Counted from the stretch's first letter, positions 1 through 8,689 are shown. The stretch is DNA of 64,000 nt from Nonomuraea turcica (GCF_030718205.1 NZ_JAUZQF010000007.1:248001-312000); one strand, 5' to 3'. Program-made: numbers and translations. The notes: generated from the letters alone by a model not told the origin.

Positions 1-1248
1 CTGCGCCGCTCCGGCGTCAAGGTCCTCATCATGTCCACCGAGCACAACCCGGTCGTGGCCGCCCGCGCCCGCAAGCTCGGCGTCCCCGTGCTGCAGGGGC
101 TGGCCGACAAGAGGACCGTGCTGCGCGACTGGCTGCGCATCGAGGGCCTCGACCCGGCCCGCGTGGCCTACGTCGGCAACGACGTCAACGACCTGGGCCC
201 GATGGGCGAGGTCGGCTGGCCCGTCGCCACGCCCGACGCCCACCCGCGGGTGCGCGCCGCCGCCCGGGTGGTGCTGACCACGGCCGGCGGCTCCGGCGCG
301 GTGCGCGAGCTGTGCGACCGCGTCGTGGCCGCCCGCCCCGAGGTGCCTGTGGTCGAGGTCAAGGAACGGCCTCAGCTCGGCCCGGTGGCGATCGGTGACG
401 TGCTGGTCGGCGACGGGGAGCCCGTCTACGTCATCGGCGAGATCGGCATCAACCACAACGGCGACCTCGACATCGCCCGCCGGCTCATCGACGTGGCCGC
501 CGATGCCGGCTGCCAGGCGGTCAAGTTCCAGAAGCGCACCCCCGCGATCTGCGTGCCCGAGGAGCAGAAGGGCCAGATCAGGCAAACGCCGTGGGGCGAG
601 ATGACGTACCTGGAGTACAAGGAGCGGACCGAGTTCGGCCGCGACGAATACCGGCAGATCGCGAAATACTGCGACGAGCGTGGCGTGCACTGGTTCGCCT
701 CGCCGTGGGACGTGCCGTCCATCGAGTTCCTGGAGGACATGGACGTCCTGACGCACAAGGTGGCCTCGGCCAGCGTGGCCGACCACGAGCTGCTGCGGGC
801 CCTGGCGGCCACCGGCAAGCCGATCATCCTGTCAACCGGAATGTCCACGCTGTCGGAGATCGACGCGGCCGTGGAGATCCTCGGGACCGATAGGCTGATC
901 ATGATGCACGCGACGTCCACCTACCCCCTGCCGCCGGAGGAAGCCAACCTGCGCACGATCACCACGCTCAAGGAGCGCTACGGCGTCCCCGTCGGCTACT
1001 CCGGTCACGAGCGCGGCCTGCAGATCTCGCTGGCCGCCGTCACGCTCGGCGCCGTGTGCGTGGAGCGGCACATCACGCTCGACCGGACGATGTGGGGCTC
1101 CGACCACGCGGCCTCGCTGGAGCCGTCCGGGCTCGAGCACCTCGTGCGTGACATCCGGATCATCGAGCAGGCCATGGGCGACGGCGTCAAGCGCGTCTTC
1201 CCCGGCGAGGAGGCCCCGAAGGCCCGCCTTCGCCGGGTGACCGTCTGA
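1..1248 (+). CDS. HAD phosphatase / N-acetylneuraminate (ulosonic acid) synthase fusion, 5'-truncated
   Basis: The gene runs in from the left edge; 415 codons are visible and the frame is open from base 1. Visible residues ~1-118 are the end of a HAD-type phosphatase (KdsC/NeuA-C-terminal type) with the acidic motif GNDVND. Residues ~120-400 are a NeuB-type synthase, with GEIGINHNGD near its start, KFQKR, GYSGHERGL and VERHITLD...SDHAASLEP. NeuB condenses phosphoenolpyruvate with an N-acyl-mannosamine (or mannose for Kdn) in the cytoplasm. The usual C-terminal antifreeze (SAF) domain of free-standing NeuB is missing. A cytidylyltransferase domain probably lies before the window, giving activation and synthesis in one chain. 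It is followed after 26 bp by two glycosyltransferases in one operon. Family assignment is firm; the actual ulosonic acid (Neu5Ac, Kdn or other) cannot be read from sequence. Confidence 0.88.
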   Translation: MRRSGVKVLIMSTEHNPVVAARARKLGVPVLQGLADKRTVLRDWLRIEGLDPARVAYVGNDVNDLGPMGEVGWPVATPDAHPRVRAAARVVLTTAGGSGAVRELCDRVVAARPEVPVVEVKERPQLGPVAIGDVLVGDGEPVYVIGEIGINHNGDLDIARRLIDVAADAGCQAVKFQKRTPAICVPEEQKGQIRQTPWGEMTYLEYKERTEFGRDEYRQIAKYCDERGVHWFASPWDVPSIEFLEDMDVLTHKVASASVADHELLRALAATGKPIILSTGMSTLSEIDAAVEILGTDRLIMMHATSTYPLPPEEANLRTITTLKERYGVPVGYSGHERGLQISLAAVTLGAVCVERHITLDRTMWGSDHAASLEPSGLEHLVRDIRIIEQAMGDGVKRVFPGEEAPKARLRRVTV

Positions 1249-1274
1249 CCGTCACCACCAGGAAGAACAAACCA

Positions 1275-2258
1275 TTGATCACGCTCTCGGTCGTCGTGCC
1301 GATTCGAGACGGCGAGCGTTTCATCGCCGACGCGCTCACCTCGCTCTGCCGTAACGCTCGGCACGACTTCGAGTTCATCGTCGTCAACGACGGGTCCGTA
1401 GACGCCACCGGGGACATCATCGACGACTTCCGCGCCGATCTCCCCGGGCTGACCGTACTGCGCAATCCCGCGCCGGTAGGGCTCGCCGACGCCCGCAACA
1501 CGGGCCTGTCGGCGGCCTCCGGCCGGTACGTGACGTACATGGACGGCGACGACTGGCTCGCCCCCGGCTACCTCGCACGGCTCGTCGATGCCATCGACGG
1601 GCTCGGCTGCGACTTCGTGCGCGCCGACCACGTGCAGGTCGAGGGCCGAAAGCGGGTCGTGCACCGTGCCCCTCTGGCGCGGAGGGGCACGGTGCTCAAC
1701 CCTCGCGAGGCGATCCTGCCCGCGAATGTGCGGACGATGGTCGACTACCCCTACGCCTGGGCCGGGGTCTACCGGCGCTCGCTGGGTGACCTGCTGCACT
1801 TCCCCGGCTCCCTGCACACCGCCGAGGACCGGCCGTGGATCTGGCGGCTGCACCGGGAGGCCGCCTCGTTCGCCGTGGTGTCGCTGGCCGGGGTGTTCTA
1901 CCGGCGCATGGTGTCGGGGTCGCTGACCCAGGTCGGCGACGAGCGCCAACTGCATTTCTTCGACGCCTTCGAGCTGGTGTTCAAGGATCTGGAGCCGGAG
2001 TTCATGCCCAAGGCGGCACGGAACTTCTGCGCGCTGCTTGCCCACCATCTGGAGATCGCCGATCGGTTCACGCCCACGCTGCGCGCCCGCTTCGAGGAGC
2101 GGGGCGCGCAGATGGTGCGCTCGCTGCCGGCGGAGATCGTGTCCGAGGCGGTGTCGCGCATGTCCATCGAGCGCGAGGCCACACTGCGGGCCCTGGCGCC
2201 CGACCTGCCACCCAGTCCGCACGTCCGGGTCCGCCGCGACCGGGAGGAGACATCGTGA
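1275..2258 (+). CDS. Family 2 glycosyltransferase
   Basis: 327 aa, TTG start preceded by AGGAAG at 1260-1265, which fixes the start. The N-terminal ~110 residues form a GT-A fold: VVVPIRDGE at the start, NDGS (38-41) and YMDGDDW (88-94), the DXD metal/nucleotide-sugar site. The C-terminal ~200 residues have no transmembrane segment, so the enzyme is cytoplasmic or peripheral. It follows the synthase by 26 bp and its stop overlaps the next start (GTGA), so the three genes form one operon. It probably transfers a sugar during assembly of the glycopolymer made with the ulosonic acid; donor and acceptor unknown. Confidence 0.85.
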   Translation: MITLSVVVPIRDGERFIADALTSLCRNARHDFEFIVVNDGSVDATGDIIDDFRADLPGLTVLRNPAPVGLADARNTGLSAASGRYVTYMDGDDWLAPGYLARLVDAIDGLGCDFVRADHVQVEGRKRVVHRAPLARRGTVLNPREAILPANVRTMVDYPYAWAGVYRRSLGDLLHFPGSLHTAEDRPWIWRLHREAASFAVVSLAGVFYRRMVSGSLTQVGDERQLHFFDAFELVFKDLEPEFMPKAARNFCALLAHHLEIADRFTPTLRARFEERGAQMVRSLPAEIVSEAVSRMSIEREATLRALAPDLPPSPHVRVRRDREETS

Positions 2259-3490
2259 AGGTCTTCTACGCCTCGACGTTGTTCGGGGCGATGTCGCTGG
2301 CCGCCGCGATCGACGACGGCCGGTTCGGCGACGGGCGGCGCGTCCTCGTCGTGTCCAACAACGCCTCCATCCCCGAGGTGTCGACGCCGCTGGACAAGAC
2401 GCCCGGCTTCGCGGTGCTGCGCTCGCGCTTCGACGAGGTGCACTCCTGGAACGACCTCATCGCGCCGCTGCACCCGTCGGACTGGAAGGCACGCGTCATC
2501 GAGGTGCCGATGATGGAGCGCCTCATCCGCTCCCACTGGGGGCTGGACGGGGTCGAGGAGCTGGTGGTCGAGTCGATCGCGGTGCCGCCCGCGCGGACGA
2601 TCGCCGGGCTGGTGCGCGACTGCCCGATCACGGTCTACTCCGACGGGCTGATGAGCTACGGCCCGACCCGCGACCCGCTGCCCGCCGAGATCTTCCGCCG
2701 CATCGAACGGCTGCTCCACCTGGACCTGGTGCCGGGGCTGACGCCGCTGCTGCTCAGCGAGTACGGCGTCGCGCCCGAGATCCTGCCCGCCGAACGCTTC
2801 CTGGCGATCGTGCGGGAGGTCACCTCCACCGCCCCCGACATGATGGCCGGGCAGGCCGTCATCCTCGGCCAATACCTGTCGGCCCTGGAGATCGTCACGC
2901 CGGAGGAGGAGGCGGCGCTGCACGAGACGATGCTCAAGGCGCTGGCCGCCCGCGGCTACACCAACATCGTGTTCAAGCCGCACCCGGCCGCCGGGCGCCG
3001 GCACGCCCAGCTGATGCGGGCCGCGGCCGAGCCCTTGGGGGTGCGGCTGTCGGTGCCCGGGGAGAGCGTTCCGGCCGAGGTGTGCTTCGCCGCACTCCGG
3101 CCCGAGCTGGTCGTCGGCTGCTTCTCCACCGGGCTGGTGACGGCGCAACGTTACTTCGGACTGTCCGTGGCCTCCTACGGCACGGAGCTCGTGCTGGACC
3201 GGCTGGCGCCGTACGAGAACAGCAACCGGATCCCGGTCACGATCGTGGACGCGCTGCTGCCGCGGCTGTCGGCCGAAGGCCACATCGACCAGCCCCCGGC
3301 CGTGGACCTGCCGGCGCTGGTGCGCGCGGTCGGCTACTGCATGCAGGCCGAGGCCTACCCCGACCTGCGGCCTGCCGGCATCGAGTTCGACGCCCGCTAC
3401 TTCAAGCGCAAGCGTCTGGAGACGCTGGGCTTCGTGGCCAAGCCCAGCACGCTCACCCGGCTGCGGCGGAAGATCCGATCCGCGATCTGA
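2255..3490 (+). CDS. Polysialyltransferase-like glycosyltransferase
   Basis: 411 aa from GTG 2255, which overlaps the previous stop and has GGGAGGAGA just upstream. It carries the hallmarks of the bacterial polysialyltransferase / GT52 sialyltransferase superfamily (GT-B): VYSDGLMSYGP (127-137) resembling the D/E-D/E-G loop, KPHP (241-244, the HP motif that binds CMP-sialic acid) and CFSTG (289-293, the S/T motif). These motifs, with the synthase two genes upstream, indicate polymerisation or addition of sialic-type (ulosonic) residues from a CMP donor on the cytoplasmic face. No signal peptide or transmembrane helix. Last gene of the operon, followed by a strong terminator. Family confident, linkage and sugar unknown. 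Confidence 0.8.
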   Translation: MKVFYASTLFGAMSLAAAIDDGRFGDGRRVLVVSNNASIPEVSTPLDKTPGFAVLRSRFDEVHSWNDLIAPLHPSDWKARVIEVPMMERLIRSHWGLDGVEELVVESIAVPPARTIAGLVRDCPITVYSDGLMSYGPTRDPLPAEIFRRIERLLHLDLVPGLTPLLLSEYGVAPEILPAERFLAIVREVTSTAPDMMAGQAVILGQYLSALEIVTPEEEAALHETMLKALAARGYTNIVFKPHPAAGRRHAQLMRAAAEPLGVRLSVPGESVPAEVCFAALRPELVVGCFSTGLVTAQRYFGLSVASYGTELVLDRLAPYENSNRIPVTIVDALLPRLSAEGHIDQPPAVDLPALVRAVGYCMQAEAYPDLRPAGIEFDARYFKRKRLETLGFVAKPSTLTRLRRKIRSAI

Positions 3491-3498
3491 TCGCCCGG

Positions 3499-3535
3499 CG
3501 TCGAGGCCCCTGGCTCTCTGCCAGGGGCCTCGACG
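3499..3535 (+). terminator. Strong hairpin terminator between convergent glycopolymer operons
   Basis: Perfect 16-bp inverted repeat (arms 3499-3514 and 3520-3535, loop TCTCT), 8 bp after the polysialyltransferase-like gene. No U-tract follows, as is normal for actinomycete hairpins. It may serve both converging operons. Confidence 0.85.
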
Positions 3536-3639
3536 TATGCGTCGGCTTTTCAGCGCCCGGCCATAGGCGCGTGATCCGCGGCATCGTCGCGCTCACCGCC
3601 CCGCGCGGCGGCGAAGGAGCGGCGGCAAGGGGCCGGGGG

Positions 3640-4806
3640 TCAGGTGAGGGCGCGCAGGTAGCGGCGCATGCGCCGCTTGGCCTTGTAGCCGGCCCGCAGC
3701 ATCGTGGGCGGCACCTCCACCCGCAGCCTGGCCCGCCGCCGCGCCGCCGCGAACTCAGGCCCGTCGAGCAGCGACTTGGCGGGCACCCGCGGCCGGGAGA
3801 TGACCAGCCCGGTCAGCAGCCCCGCCCAGTCGTTGCGCTCCACCGGATGGAAGTAGTTGGCCGCGCACCAGGCCGCCGACGCCGTGCGGAAGTCGCCCGC
3901 CGCCAGCTCGTCGAGGGTCCCCAGCAGGTCGCTGCCCTCGAACACCAGGTTGATCATCTCGGCGCTGACGCCGAAGTCGCGCAGCACCAGCAACGGCACG
4001 TCCAGCGCGATGGCCTCCAGCGCCGCCGTCGAGCTGACCGTGACGAATCCGGCGGCCCGCATCAGCTGATCGTGCATCGACCCGGCCTCGAACACCAGCC
4101 GCCCCGGCTCGCCCATCTCCCGCCACAGCCGCTGGTAGTGGTGGCGCTCGTTGTGCGTCTGCCGCTCGTCCTCCAGCGCCCGCAGCTTGACCACCACGTC
4201 CAGGTCGGGCCGCAGCCGCGCCAGCTCGGCCAGCGCCACCAGGATCCGCTCACGCTCCTCGCGCTCGCGCGGCACCTTGGCCTGAGTGGCGAACACCACC
4301 CGGTTGCCCCCCTGGGCGGCCACCTTGGACCGCAGGAACGGCAGCCGGGCCAGGCCCACCGCCCCTCCCCCGCCGAGCCTGCGGGCGATCTCGCCGAACT
4401 CGGCCACCTCCCGCTCACTGTGCACCACGAACAGGTCACACCCGCTGCGGTACTGCCACGCCTTGTCGGTCGCCGGCACCGAGATGCCCGGCAGCCCGCT
4501 GACGAACACCGGCCGCGGCCTCAGGTCCGCGAGCACCTCGGCCACCAGCACGTCCACGACCGGTCCCGTGCAGGCCACGAGGATCACGTCGGGCTGGATG
4601 CGCTCGGCCGCCCGGCGCACTGACCGGGCCGACATCACCGCGGGCGCCTCCCGCTCGCCCACGGCCGCGGCGATCTGCTCGGGCGAGGGCGCGATCGGCG
4701 TGCGGACCACCACCAGGTCCGTCACGCAGCCCTCGGGCAGATCGGCGAGCAGGCAGGCCGCCCACTTCAGGTACGAGTCGGAGTCGGCGACCGCCAACAC
4801 TTTCAA
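3640..4806 (-). CDS. DUF6716-like putative GT-B glycosyltransferase
   Basis: 388 aa starting at TTG 4806, whose first bases overlap the stop of the upstream gene (TTGA); GGAG lies 9-10 bases before it. The longer frame to 4860 is rejected because it lies inside that gene. The protein starts KVLAVADSDSYLKWA, typical of an actinobacterial family annotated as DUF6716, and contains the nucleotide-sugar-like segment STAALEAIALDVP late in the chain, comparable to the S/T motif of polysialyltransferases. No signal peptide. It is cotranscribed with another sialyltransferase-like gene and converges on the ulosonic acid operon, so a role in the same polymer is likely. The GT-B reading is inference. Confidence 0.65.
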   Translation of the reverse strand: MKVLAVADSDSYLKWAACLLADLPEGCVTDLVVVRTPIAPSPEQIAAAVGEREAPAVMSARSVRRAAERIQPDVILVACTGPVVDVLVAEVLADLRPRPVFVSGLPGISVPATDKAWQYRSGCDLFVVHSEREVAEFGEIARRLGGGGAVGLARLPFLRSKVAAQGGNRVVFATQAKVPREREERERILVALAELARLRPDLDVVVKLRALEDERQTHNERHHYQRLWREMGEPGRLVFEAGSMHDQLMRAAGFVTVSSTAALEAIALDVPLLVLRDFGVSAEMINLVFEGSDLLGTLDELAAGDFRTASAAWCAANYFHPVERNDWAGLLTGLVISRPRVPAKSLLDGPEFAAARRRARLRVEVPPTMLRAGYKAKRRMRRYLRALT

Positions 4807-5783
4807 CCGGACACTCCAGTCAGATGCGAGCGAAGGGCGGGAGCCGCCCTGCTGGTCCACCAGTCTTCGGGAACGTCCACGGGCTCGACGGCGACGCCGC
4901 GCGGGCTCAGCAGCACCCGCAGCGAGGTGATCGCGGTCGACGGAAGGCTGAGCACGCGTTGGCCGGAGTCCAGGCCGCGCAGGGTCAGCTCGGCGGGCGC
5001 GCCGGCGTCGTGGACGGTGATCCCGGGGCGCTCCCGGATCAGCGCCACGTCCACGGGGTCCTCGCGGCGGTGCGGGTAGTAGGCGACCGGCTCCTGCGAG
5101 GCCAGGTCCGTCAGCCAGCGCATGTAGCGGTCGCGGTGGACCAGGCCGTTCCTGACGAGCGAGGTGCCGAGGACGACGGTGCGCTCGGCGGGGCCCTCGG
5201 CGCTGGGCGGCTGGGCACGCAGCCAGGCGAAGTCGTGGCGCACCAGGTCGACGCCGGCGCGGCGTACGCCGTCCTCCAGATCCTTGTCCACGTCGAGCGC
5301 GGTGAAGACGGAGACCTTGCTCAGCCGCAGCCGCAGCGCGGCCGCCAGGCCGAGCACGGTGCGCAGCTTGGTGGGCTGCGCGCGGGCCCGCAGCAGCGGC
5401 CGGCGGGGCCCCGCGGCCAGCAGCTCCAGCAGCCGGATCGTGGCCAGCCCGTCGTCGACGATGACGATGCGGCCCGGGTTGGAGATCAGCCAGCGCAGCT
5501 GCACCTTGCCGGAGAAGGCGTCACCCACGGCCTGCACGCGCCGCGGCATCTGGTCGCGCGGCTCGGCCAGCTCCAGGCCCTCGGGCAACCCGAGCCTGCG
5601 CAGCTCCTTGCGCGTGGCCTTCAGTGGCCGCAGGCCCGCTCGCGGCACGACGGCCGTCGTGGGCCCGAGGAGCCCGGCGTGGTGGGCCTCGACGGCGCAC
5701 AGCATCTGGAGCGGGGACTCCACCCAGGCCGACGCCTGTTCGACCACTCGTTCGCCCTCCCCGCCGGGTGATGGCCCGTTCAT
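4803..5783 (-). CDS. Sialyltransferase-like (GT52/polysialyltransferase-type) protein
   Basis: 326 aa from ATG 5783, preceded by GGAG with 6-bp spacing (a GTG at 5747 with GGGGAGG upstream is an alternative). Key signs are IVIVDDGLATI (a D-D-G loop), YYPHRRE (HP-like motif) and SLPSTAITSLRVLL (S/T motif), the same three-motif layout as LOS sialyltransferases and capsular polysialyltransferases. Rich in Leu/Arg, no membrane helix. First gene of a two-gene - strand operon whose second gene starts at TTGA overlapping this stop. Likely adds an ulosonic-acid or related residue to the cell-wall polymer; substrate not determinable. Confidence 0.65.
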   Translation of the reverse strand: MNGPSPGGEGERVVEQASAWVESPLQMLCAVEAHHAGLLGPTTAVVPRAGLRPLKATRKELRRLGLPEGLELAEPRDQMPRRVQAVGDAFSGKVQLRWLISNPGRIVIVDDGLATIRLLELLAAGPRRPLLRARAQPTKLRTVLGLAAALRLRLSKVSVFTALDVDKDLEDGVRRAGVDLVRHDFAWLRAQPPSAEGPAERTVVLGTSLVRNGLVHRDRYMRWLTDLASQEPVAYYPHRREDPVDVALIRERPGITVHDAGAPAELTLRGLDSGQRVLSLPSTAITSLRVLLSPRGVAVEPVDVPEDWWTSRAAPALRSHLTGVSG

Positions 5784-5837
5784 GACCGCTCCAAGTTAGC
5801 CTTGTCGCCTTAAGCCGCCCGGAACGGAACGTGAACA

Positions 5838-6668
5838 ATGGAGGGTATGAACTCGCTCATGCTCAATACCGACGGCGTGCAGATCCCGCAGCTCGGGTTC
5901 GGCGTCTGGCAGATTCCCGGCGGCGAGGCCGAGCAAACCGTGCGGATCGCTCTGGAGGCCGGCTACCGGCACATCGACACCGCCTCCGCGTACGGCAATG
6001 AGGAGGGCGTGGGCCGGGCCGTGCGCAGCGCCAAGCGCCCCCGCCATAAGCTGTTCGTCACCACCAAGCTGTGGAACGCCGACCACGGCCGCGCCGAGCA
6101 GGCCTTCGATGAGAGCCTGGCCAGGCTGGGCCTCGACTACGTCGATCTTTTCCTCATCCACTGGCCGGTCCCGAAGCAGGACAAGTACGTGCAGGCGTGG
6201 AAGGCCCTCGAAAAGATCTACCGTGACGGGCGGGCCAAGGCCATCGGCACCTCCAACTTCACCGTCCAGACCCTGACCCGGCTCATGGACGAGACCGAGA
6301 TCACGCCGTCCATCAACCAGATCGAGCTTCACCCCTACCTGCAGCAGCGCGAGATGCGCGCCTTCCACGAGGCCAACGGCATCCTGACCGAGGCGTGGAG
6401 CCCGCTGGGCCAGGGCCAGGGCCTGCTCGACGACCCGGCGCTGAGCGTGCTGTCCGGCAAGTACGGCAAGACGCCCGCCCAGATCGTGCTGCGCTGGCAC
6501 CTGCAGCTCGGCAACGTCGTCATCCCCAAGTCCGCCACCCCGTCGCGGATCCGCGAGAACATCGACGTGTTCGACTTCATCCTCGACGCCGAGGACATGG
6601 CCGCGATCGGCGCCATGAACAGGAACAAGCGCATCGGACCCGACCCCGACACCTTCAACATGACCTGA
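5838..6668 (+). CDS. Aldo/keto reductase
   Basis: 276 aa (AKR length ~275). NADPH-dependent reduction of carbonyl compounds; the sequence groups with the AKR5 type (2,5-diketo-D-gluconate reductase-like). Visible motifs: HIDTASAYGNEEGVG (catalytic Asp/Tyr region), DLFLIHWPVP, GTSNF, NQIELHPYLQQ and SPLGQGQGL, and the C-terminal cofactor motif VIPKSATPSRIREN. The start is uncertain: ATG 5838, 5847 and 5859 are all in frame, and the best Shine-Dalgarno (GGAGG 5840-5844) lies between them. Divergent from the glycosyltransferase at 5783. Physiological substrate unknown. Confidence 0.9.
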   Translation: MEGMNSLMLNTDGVQIPQLGFGVWQIPGGEAEQTVRIALEAGYRHIDTASAYGNEEGVGRAVRSAKRPRHKLFVTTKLWNADHGRAEQAFDESLARLGLDYVDLFLIHWPVPKQDKYVQAWKALEKIYRDGRAKAIGTSNFTVQTLTRLMDETEITPSINQIELHPYLQQREMRAFHEANGILTEAWSPLGQGQGLLDDPALSVLSGKYGKTPAQIVLRWHLQLGNVVIPKSATPSRIRENIDVFDFILDAEDMAAIGAMNRNKRIGPDPDTFNMT

Positions 6669-6688
6669 TACGTCTACGATCTCCCCTT

Positions 6689-7642
6689 GTGCGGGATTTT
6701 GCATGGGGAATAGCGGCGACAGGCGGCATAGCGCGCACGGTGGGAGCGGCCATCGTGGCCGAACCGGGCATGCGGGTGGCCGCCGTCGGCTCCAGGAACC
6801 TCGGCCGGGCGCAGGCCCTGGCCGCGACGCTGGGCGCGGAGTCGGCCTACGACTCCTATGAGCGGCTGTGCGCCGACCCGGCCGTGGACGCGATCTACGT
6901 GGCCACTCCGCATGCCCAGCACCTTCAGGTCGCCGAGGCCGCCATCGCCGCTGGCAAGGCCGTGCTGTGCGAGAAGCCGCTGGCGGCCACCGTGGACGAC
7001 GCCGAGAAGATGGTGCGCCTGGCACGCGAGGCGGGCGTCTTCTTGATGGAGGCCATGTGGATGAGGTTCAACCCCCTCATCCAGAAGATCGCCTCCGATG
7101 AGCGCTTCGGCGAGATCCGCTCCGTGCAGGCCTCCTTCGGCTTCTCCCTGCCCTACGACCCCGCCCACCGGCTCTGGGCGCCCGAGCTGGGCGGCGGCGC
7201 GCTGCTCGACCTGGGGATCTACCCGTTCGGGCTGGCCCAGCTGCTCCTCGGCATGCCCTCCGGCCTGCGGGTCACCGGCTCCGTGGCCCCGAACGGGGTG
7301 GACGCGGAGACCGCCGGCGTTTTGCTCTATCCCGGTGGCAGGCACGCTCTCGTGTCGACCTCGTTGCTCGGGAATTACCCGAACAATGCCAGCGTTGTAG
7401 GGACTCTGATGCGGGCGGACATCCAGGCTCCGTTCTGGGCGCCGCAGCGGATCGTCCTCACCGGCCCATCAATCGAGCCGGAAGAGCACGTGCTCGATCC
7501 GGCCGACAACGGTTACGCCGGAGAGCTCCGCGAAGTCCGTGCCGCCACGGCCGAGGGCAGGACCGAAAGCTCGATCATGCCGCTTGACGAATCCCTTGCC
7601 ATGATGGGGCTTCTGGCCGACGCTCGCAGGCAACTCGCCTAG
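6689..7642 (+). CDS. Gfo/Idh/MocA family oxidoreductase
   Basis: 317 aa from GTG 6689, which begins the Rossmann strand directly (FAWGIAATGGIARTV). The family oxidises or reduces sugars and inositols with NAD(P). EKPLAATVDDAEKMV contains the family EKP motif with the catalytic-site lysine, followed by EAMWMRFNPL. The C-terminal alpha/beta domain is complete and length is standard. It sits 20 bp after the aldo/keto reductase with no terminator between, so the two are probably cotranscribed. No clear Shine-Dalgarno. Substrate unknown; dimeric dihydrodiol dehydrogenase-like enzymes are the closest by overall look. Confidence 0.88.
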   Translation: MRDFAWGIAATGGIARTVGAAIVAEPGMRVAAVGSRNLGRAQALAATLGAESAYDSYERLCADPAVDAIYVATPHAQHLQVAEAAIAAGKAVLCEKPLAATVDDAEKMVRLAREAGVFLMEAMWMRFNPLIQKIASDERFGEIRSVQASFGFSLPYDPAHRLWAPELGGGALLDLGIYPFGLAQLLLGMPSGLRVTGSVAPNGVDAETAGVLLYPGGRHALVSTSLLGNYPNNASVVGTLMRADIQAPFWAPQRIVLTGPSIEPEEHVLDPADNGYAGELREVRAATAEGRTESSIMPLDESLAMMGLLADARRQLA

Positions 7643-7765
7643 CTGGGCTTTTATGTAGTTGTAATCCCCTTGCCTCATGTATTACCTTATGGGGCATCTT
7701 GCGGCATGCGTCCGGTTTGTCCGGACATGTCCGACCATCGCACGAAACATCACAGGACCGTCCTG

Positions 7766-7892
7766 TGACCGCTGAATCCGCCTTGTGCGGAACCGGGGAC
7801 CCAGTCCTTTGGGGCGAATCGGCACTTCGGTGCCGTAGGGCAGCTTCCACGCCCGAGCCCGTCAGCTAACCCGGTAAGCGGCATGGAAGCAA
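7766..7892 (+). promoter_or_regulatory. ydaO-yuaA (c-di-AMP) riboswitch
   Basis: The leader of the CHAP gene matches the actinobacterial ydaO consensus block by block: ACCGCTGAATCCG (7768-7780), AACCGGGGACCCA (7791-7803), a hairpin around GGCACTTCGGTGCC (7821-7834), GCCCGAGCCCGTCAGC (7851-7866) and TAACCCGGTAAGCGGC (7867-7882), with CCGCT and AGCGG able to close P1. c-di-AMP binding is known to switch such leaders off in front of cell-wall hydrolase genes. The in-frame ATG at 7883 lies inside the closing helix and is not the start. A perfect palindrome (8-bp arms, 7750-7768) abuts its 5' side. Confidence 0.93.
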
Positions 7893-7906
7893 GGAGTAAT
7901 CCCCCG

Positions 7907-8602
7907 ATGGCCAAGCACCCCATTTTCGCTGCCCACAAGATCAACGTCGCGCGCCTCGCCCTCGGCGCCACCATCCTCGCCTCCGCAGCCACCGCTCACG
8001 TCACGGGCACCGCCATCGCCGCGACGGCCAATGCGGACAAGCAGCCGGTCGCCTCCAAGGCCGAGCACGCCGGCATCAAGACCGCCACGACCGACGAGAA
8101 CAAGATCAACGTCACCGCTGCCCAGGTCCTGGCCCTGGCCAAATCCCAGGTCGGCACCAGCGAGAACGCCGCCGGCGGCGGCACCAAGTACCAGCAGTGG
8201 TACGCCAACTCCCAGCGCGCCGCCGAGACCATCGCCCGCGACGGCGGCAGCCGCGCCGAGTACCTGAACGCTCCCTGGTGCGCGATGTTCATCTCCTGGG
8301 TCGGCGAGCAGACCGGCGCCCGCCCGCAGATCGGCTGGGACGCCTGGACCGTCGCCCACGCCAAGTGGTTCAAGGCCAACAACCGCTTCGGCACCGTCGC
8401 CAAGCCCGGCGCCGTCGTGTACTTCTCCTGGAGCGGCAGCAAGGACATCAGCGACATCAACCACGTCGGTTTCGTCGTGAAGGACAACCAGGACGGCACC
8501 GTCTCCACCGTCGAGGGCAACACCGGCAACGGCAAGGTCGAAGAGCGGGTGCGGCCGAAGTCGCAGATCGTCGGCTACGGCTACCCCGAGTACGCCGCCT
8601 GA
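7907..8602 (+). CDS. Secreted CHAP-domain peptidoglycan hydrolase
   Basis: 231 aa from ATG 7907 with AAGGAG at 7891-7896. Residues 1-~43 are a signal peptide (basic start, then ARLALGATILASAATAHVTG and an AXA-like site before NADKQ). The mature part is a CHAP amidase/endopeptidase domain: APWCAMFISWVGEQ holds the catalytic Cys, and INHVGFVV the catalytic His, followed by VSTVEGNTG. It would cleave peptidoglycan stem peptides or the amide link outside the cell. Expression is probably set by the riboswitch just upstream, tying wall turnover to c-di-AMP. Followed by a strong hairpin terminator. Confidence 0.92.
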   Translation: MAKHPIFAAHKINVARLALGATILASAATAHVTGTAIAATANADKQPVASKAEHAGIKTATTDENKINVTAAQVLALAKSQVGTSENAAGGGTKYQQWYANSQRAAETIARDGGSRAEYLNAPWCAMFISWVGEQTGARPQIGWDAWTVAHAKWFKANNRFGTVAKPGAVVYFSWSGSKDISDINHVGFVVKDNQDGTVSTVEGNTGNGKVEERVRPKSQIVGYGYPEYAA

Positions 8603-8620
8603 CCCTCCGCACATCCGAAC

Positions 8621-8651
8621 GAGCGCGCGTCCCTCCGCGGGACGCGCGCTC
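8621..8651 (+). terminator. Hairpin terminator
   Basis: Perfect 13-bp inverted repeat (8621-8633 and 8639-8651) with a 5-base loop, between the CHAP gene and the convergent hydrolase gene; could end both transcripts. Confidence 0.85.
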
Positions 8652-8689
8652 GCGGCGTTCAGGGGCTTCTTCCCGTGATCGCCCATCCA

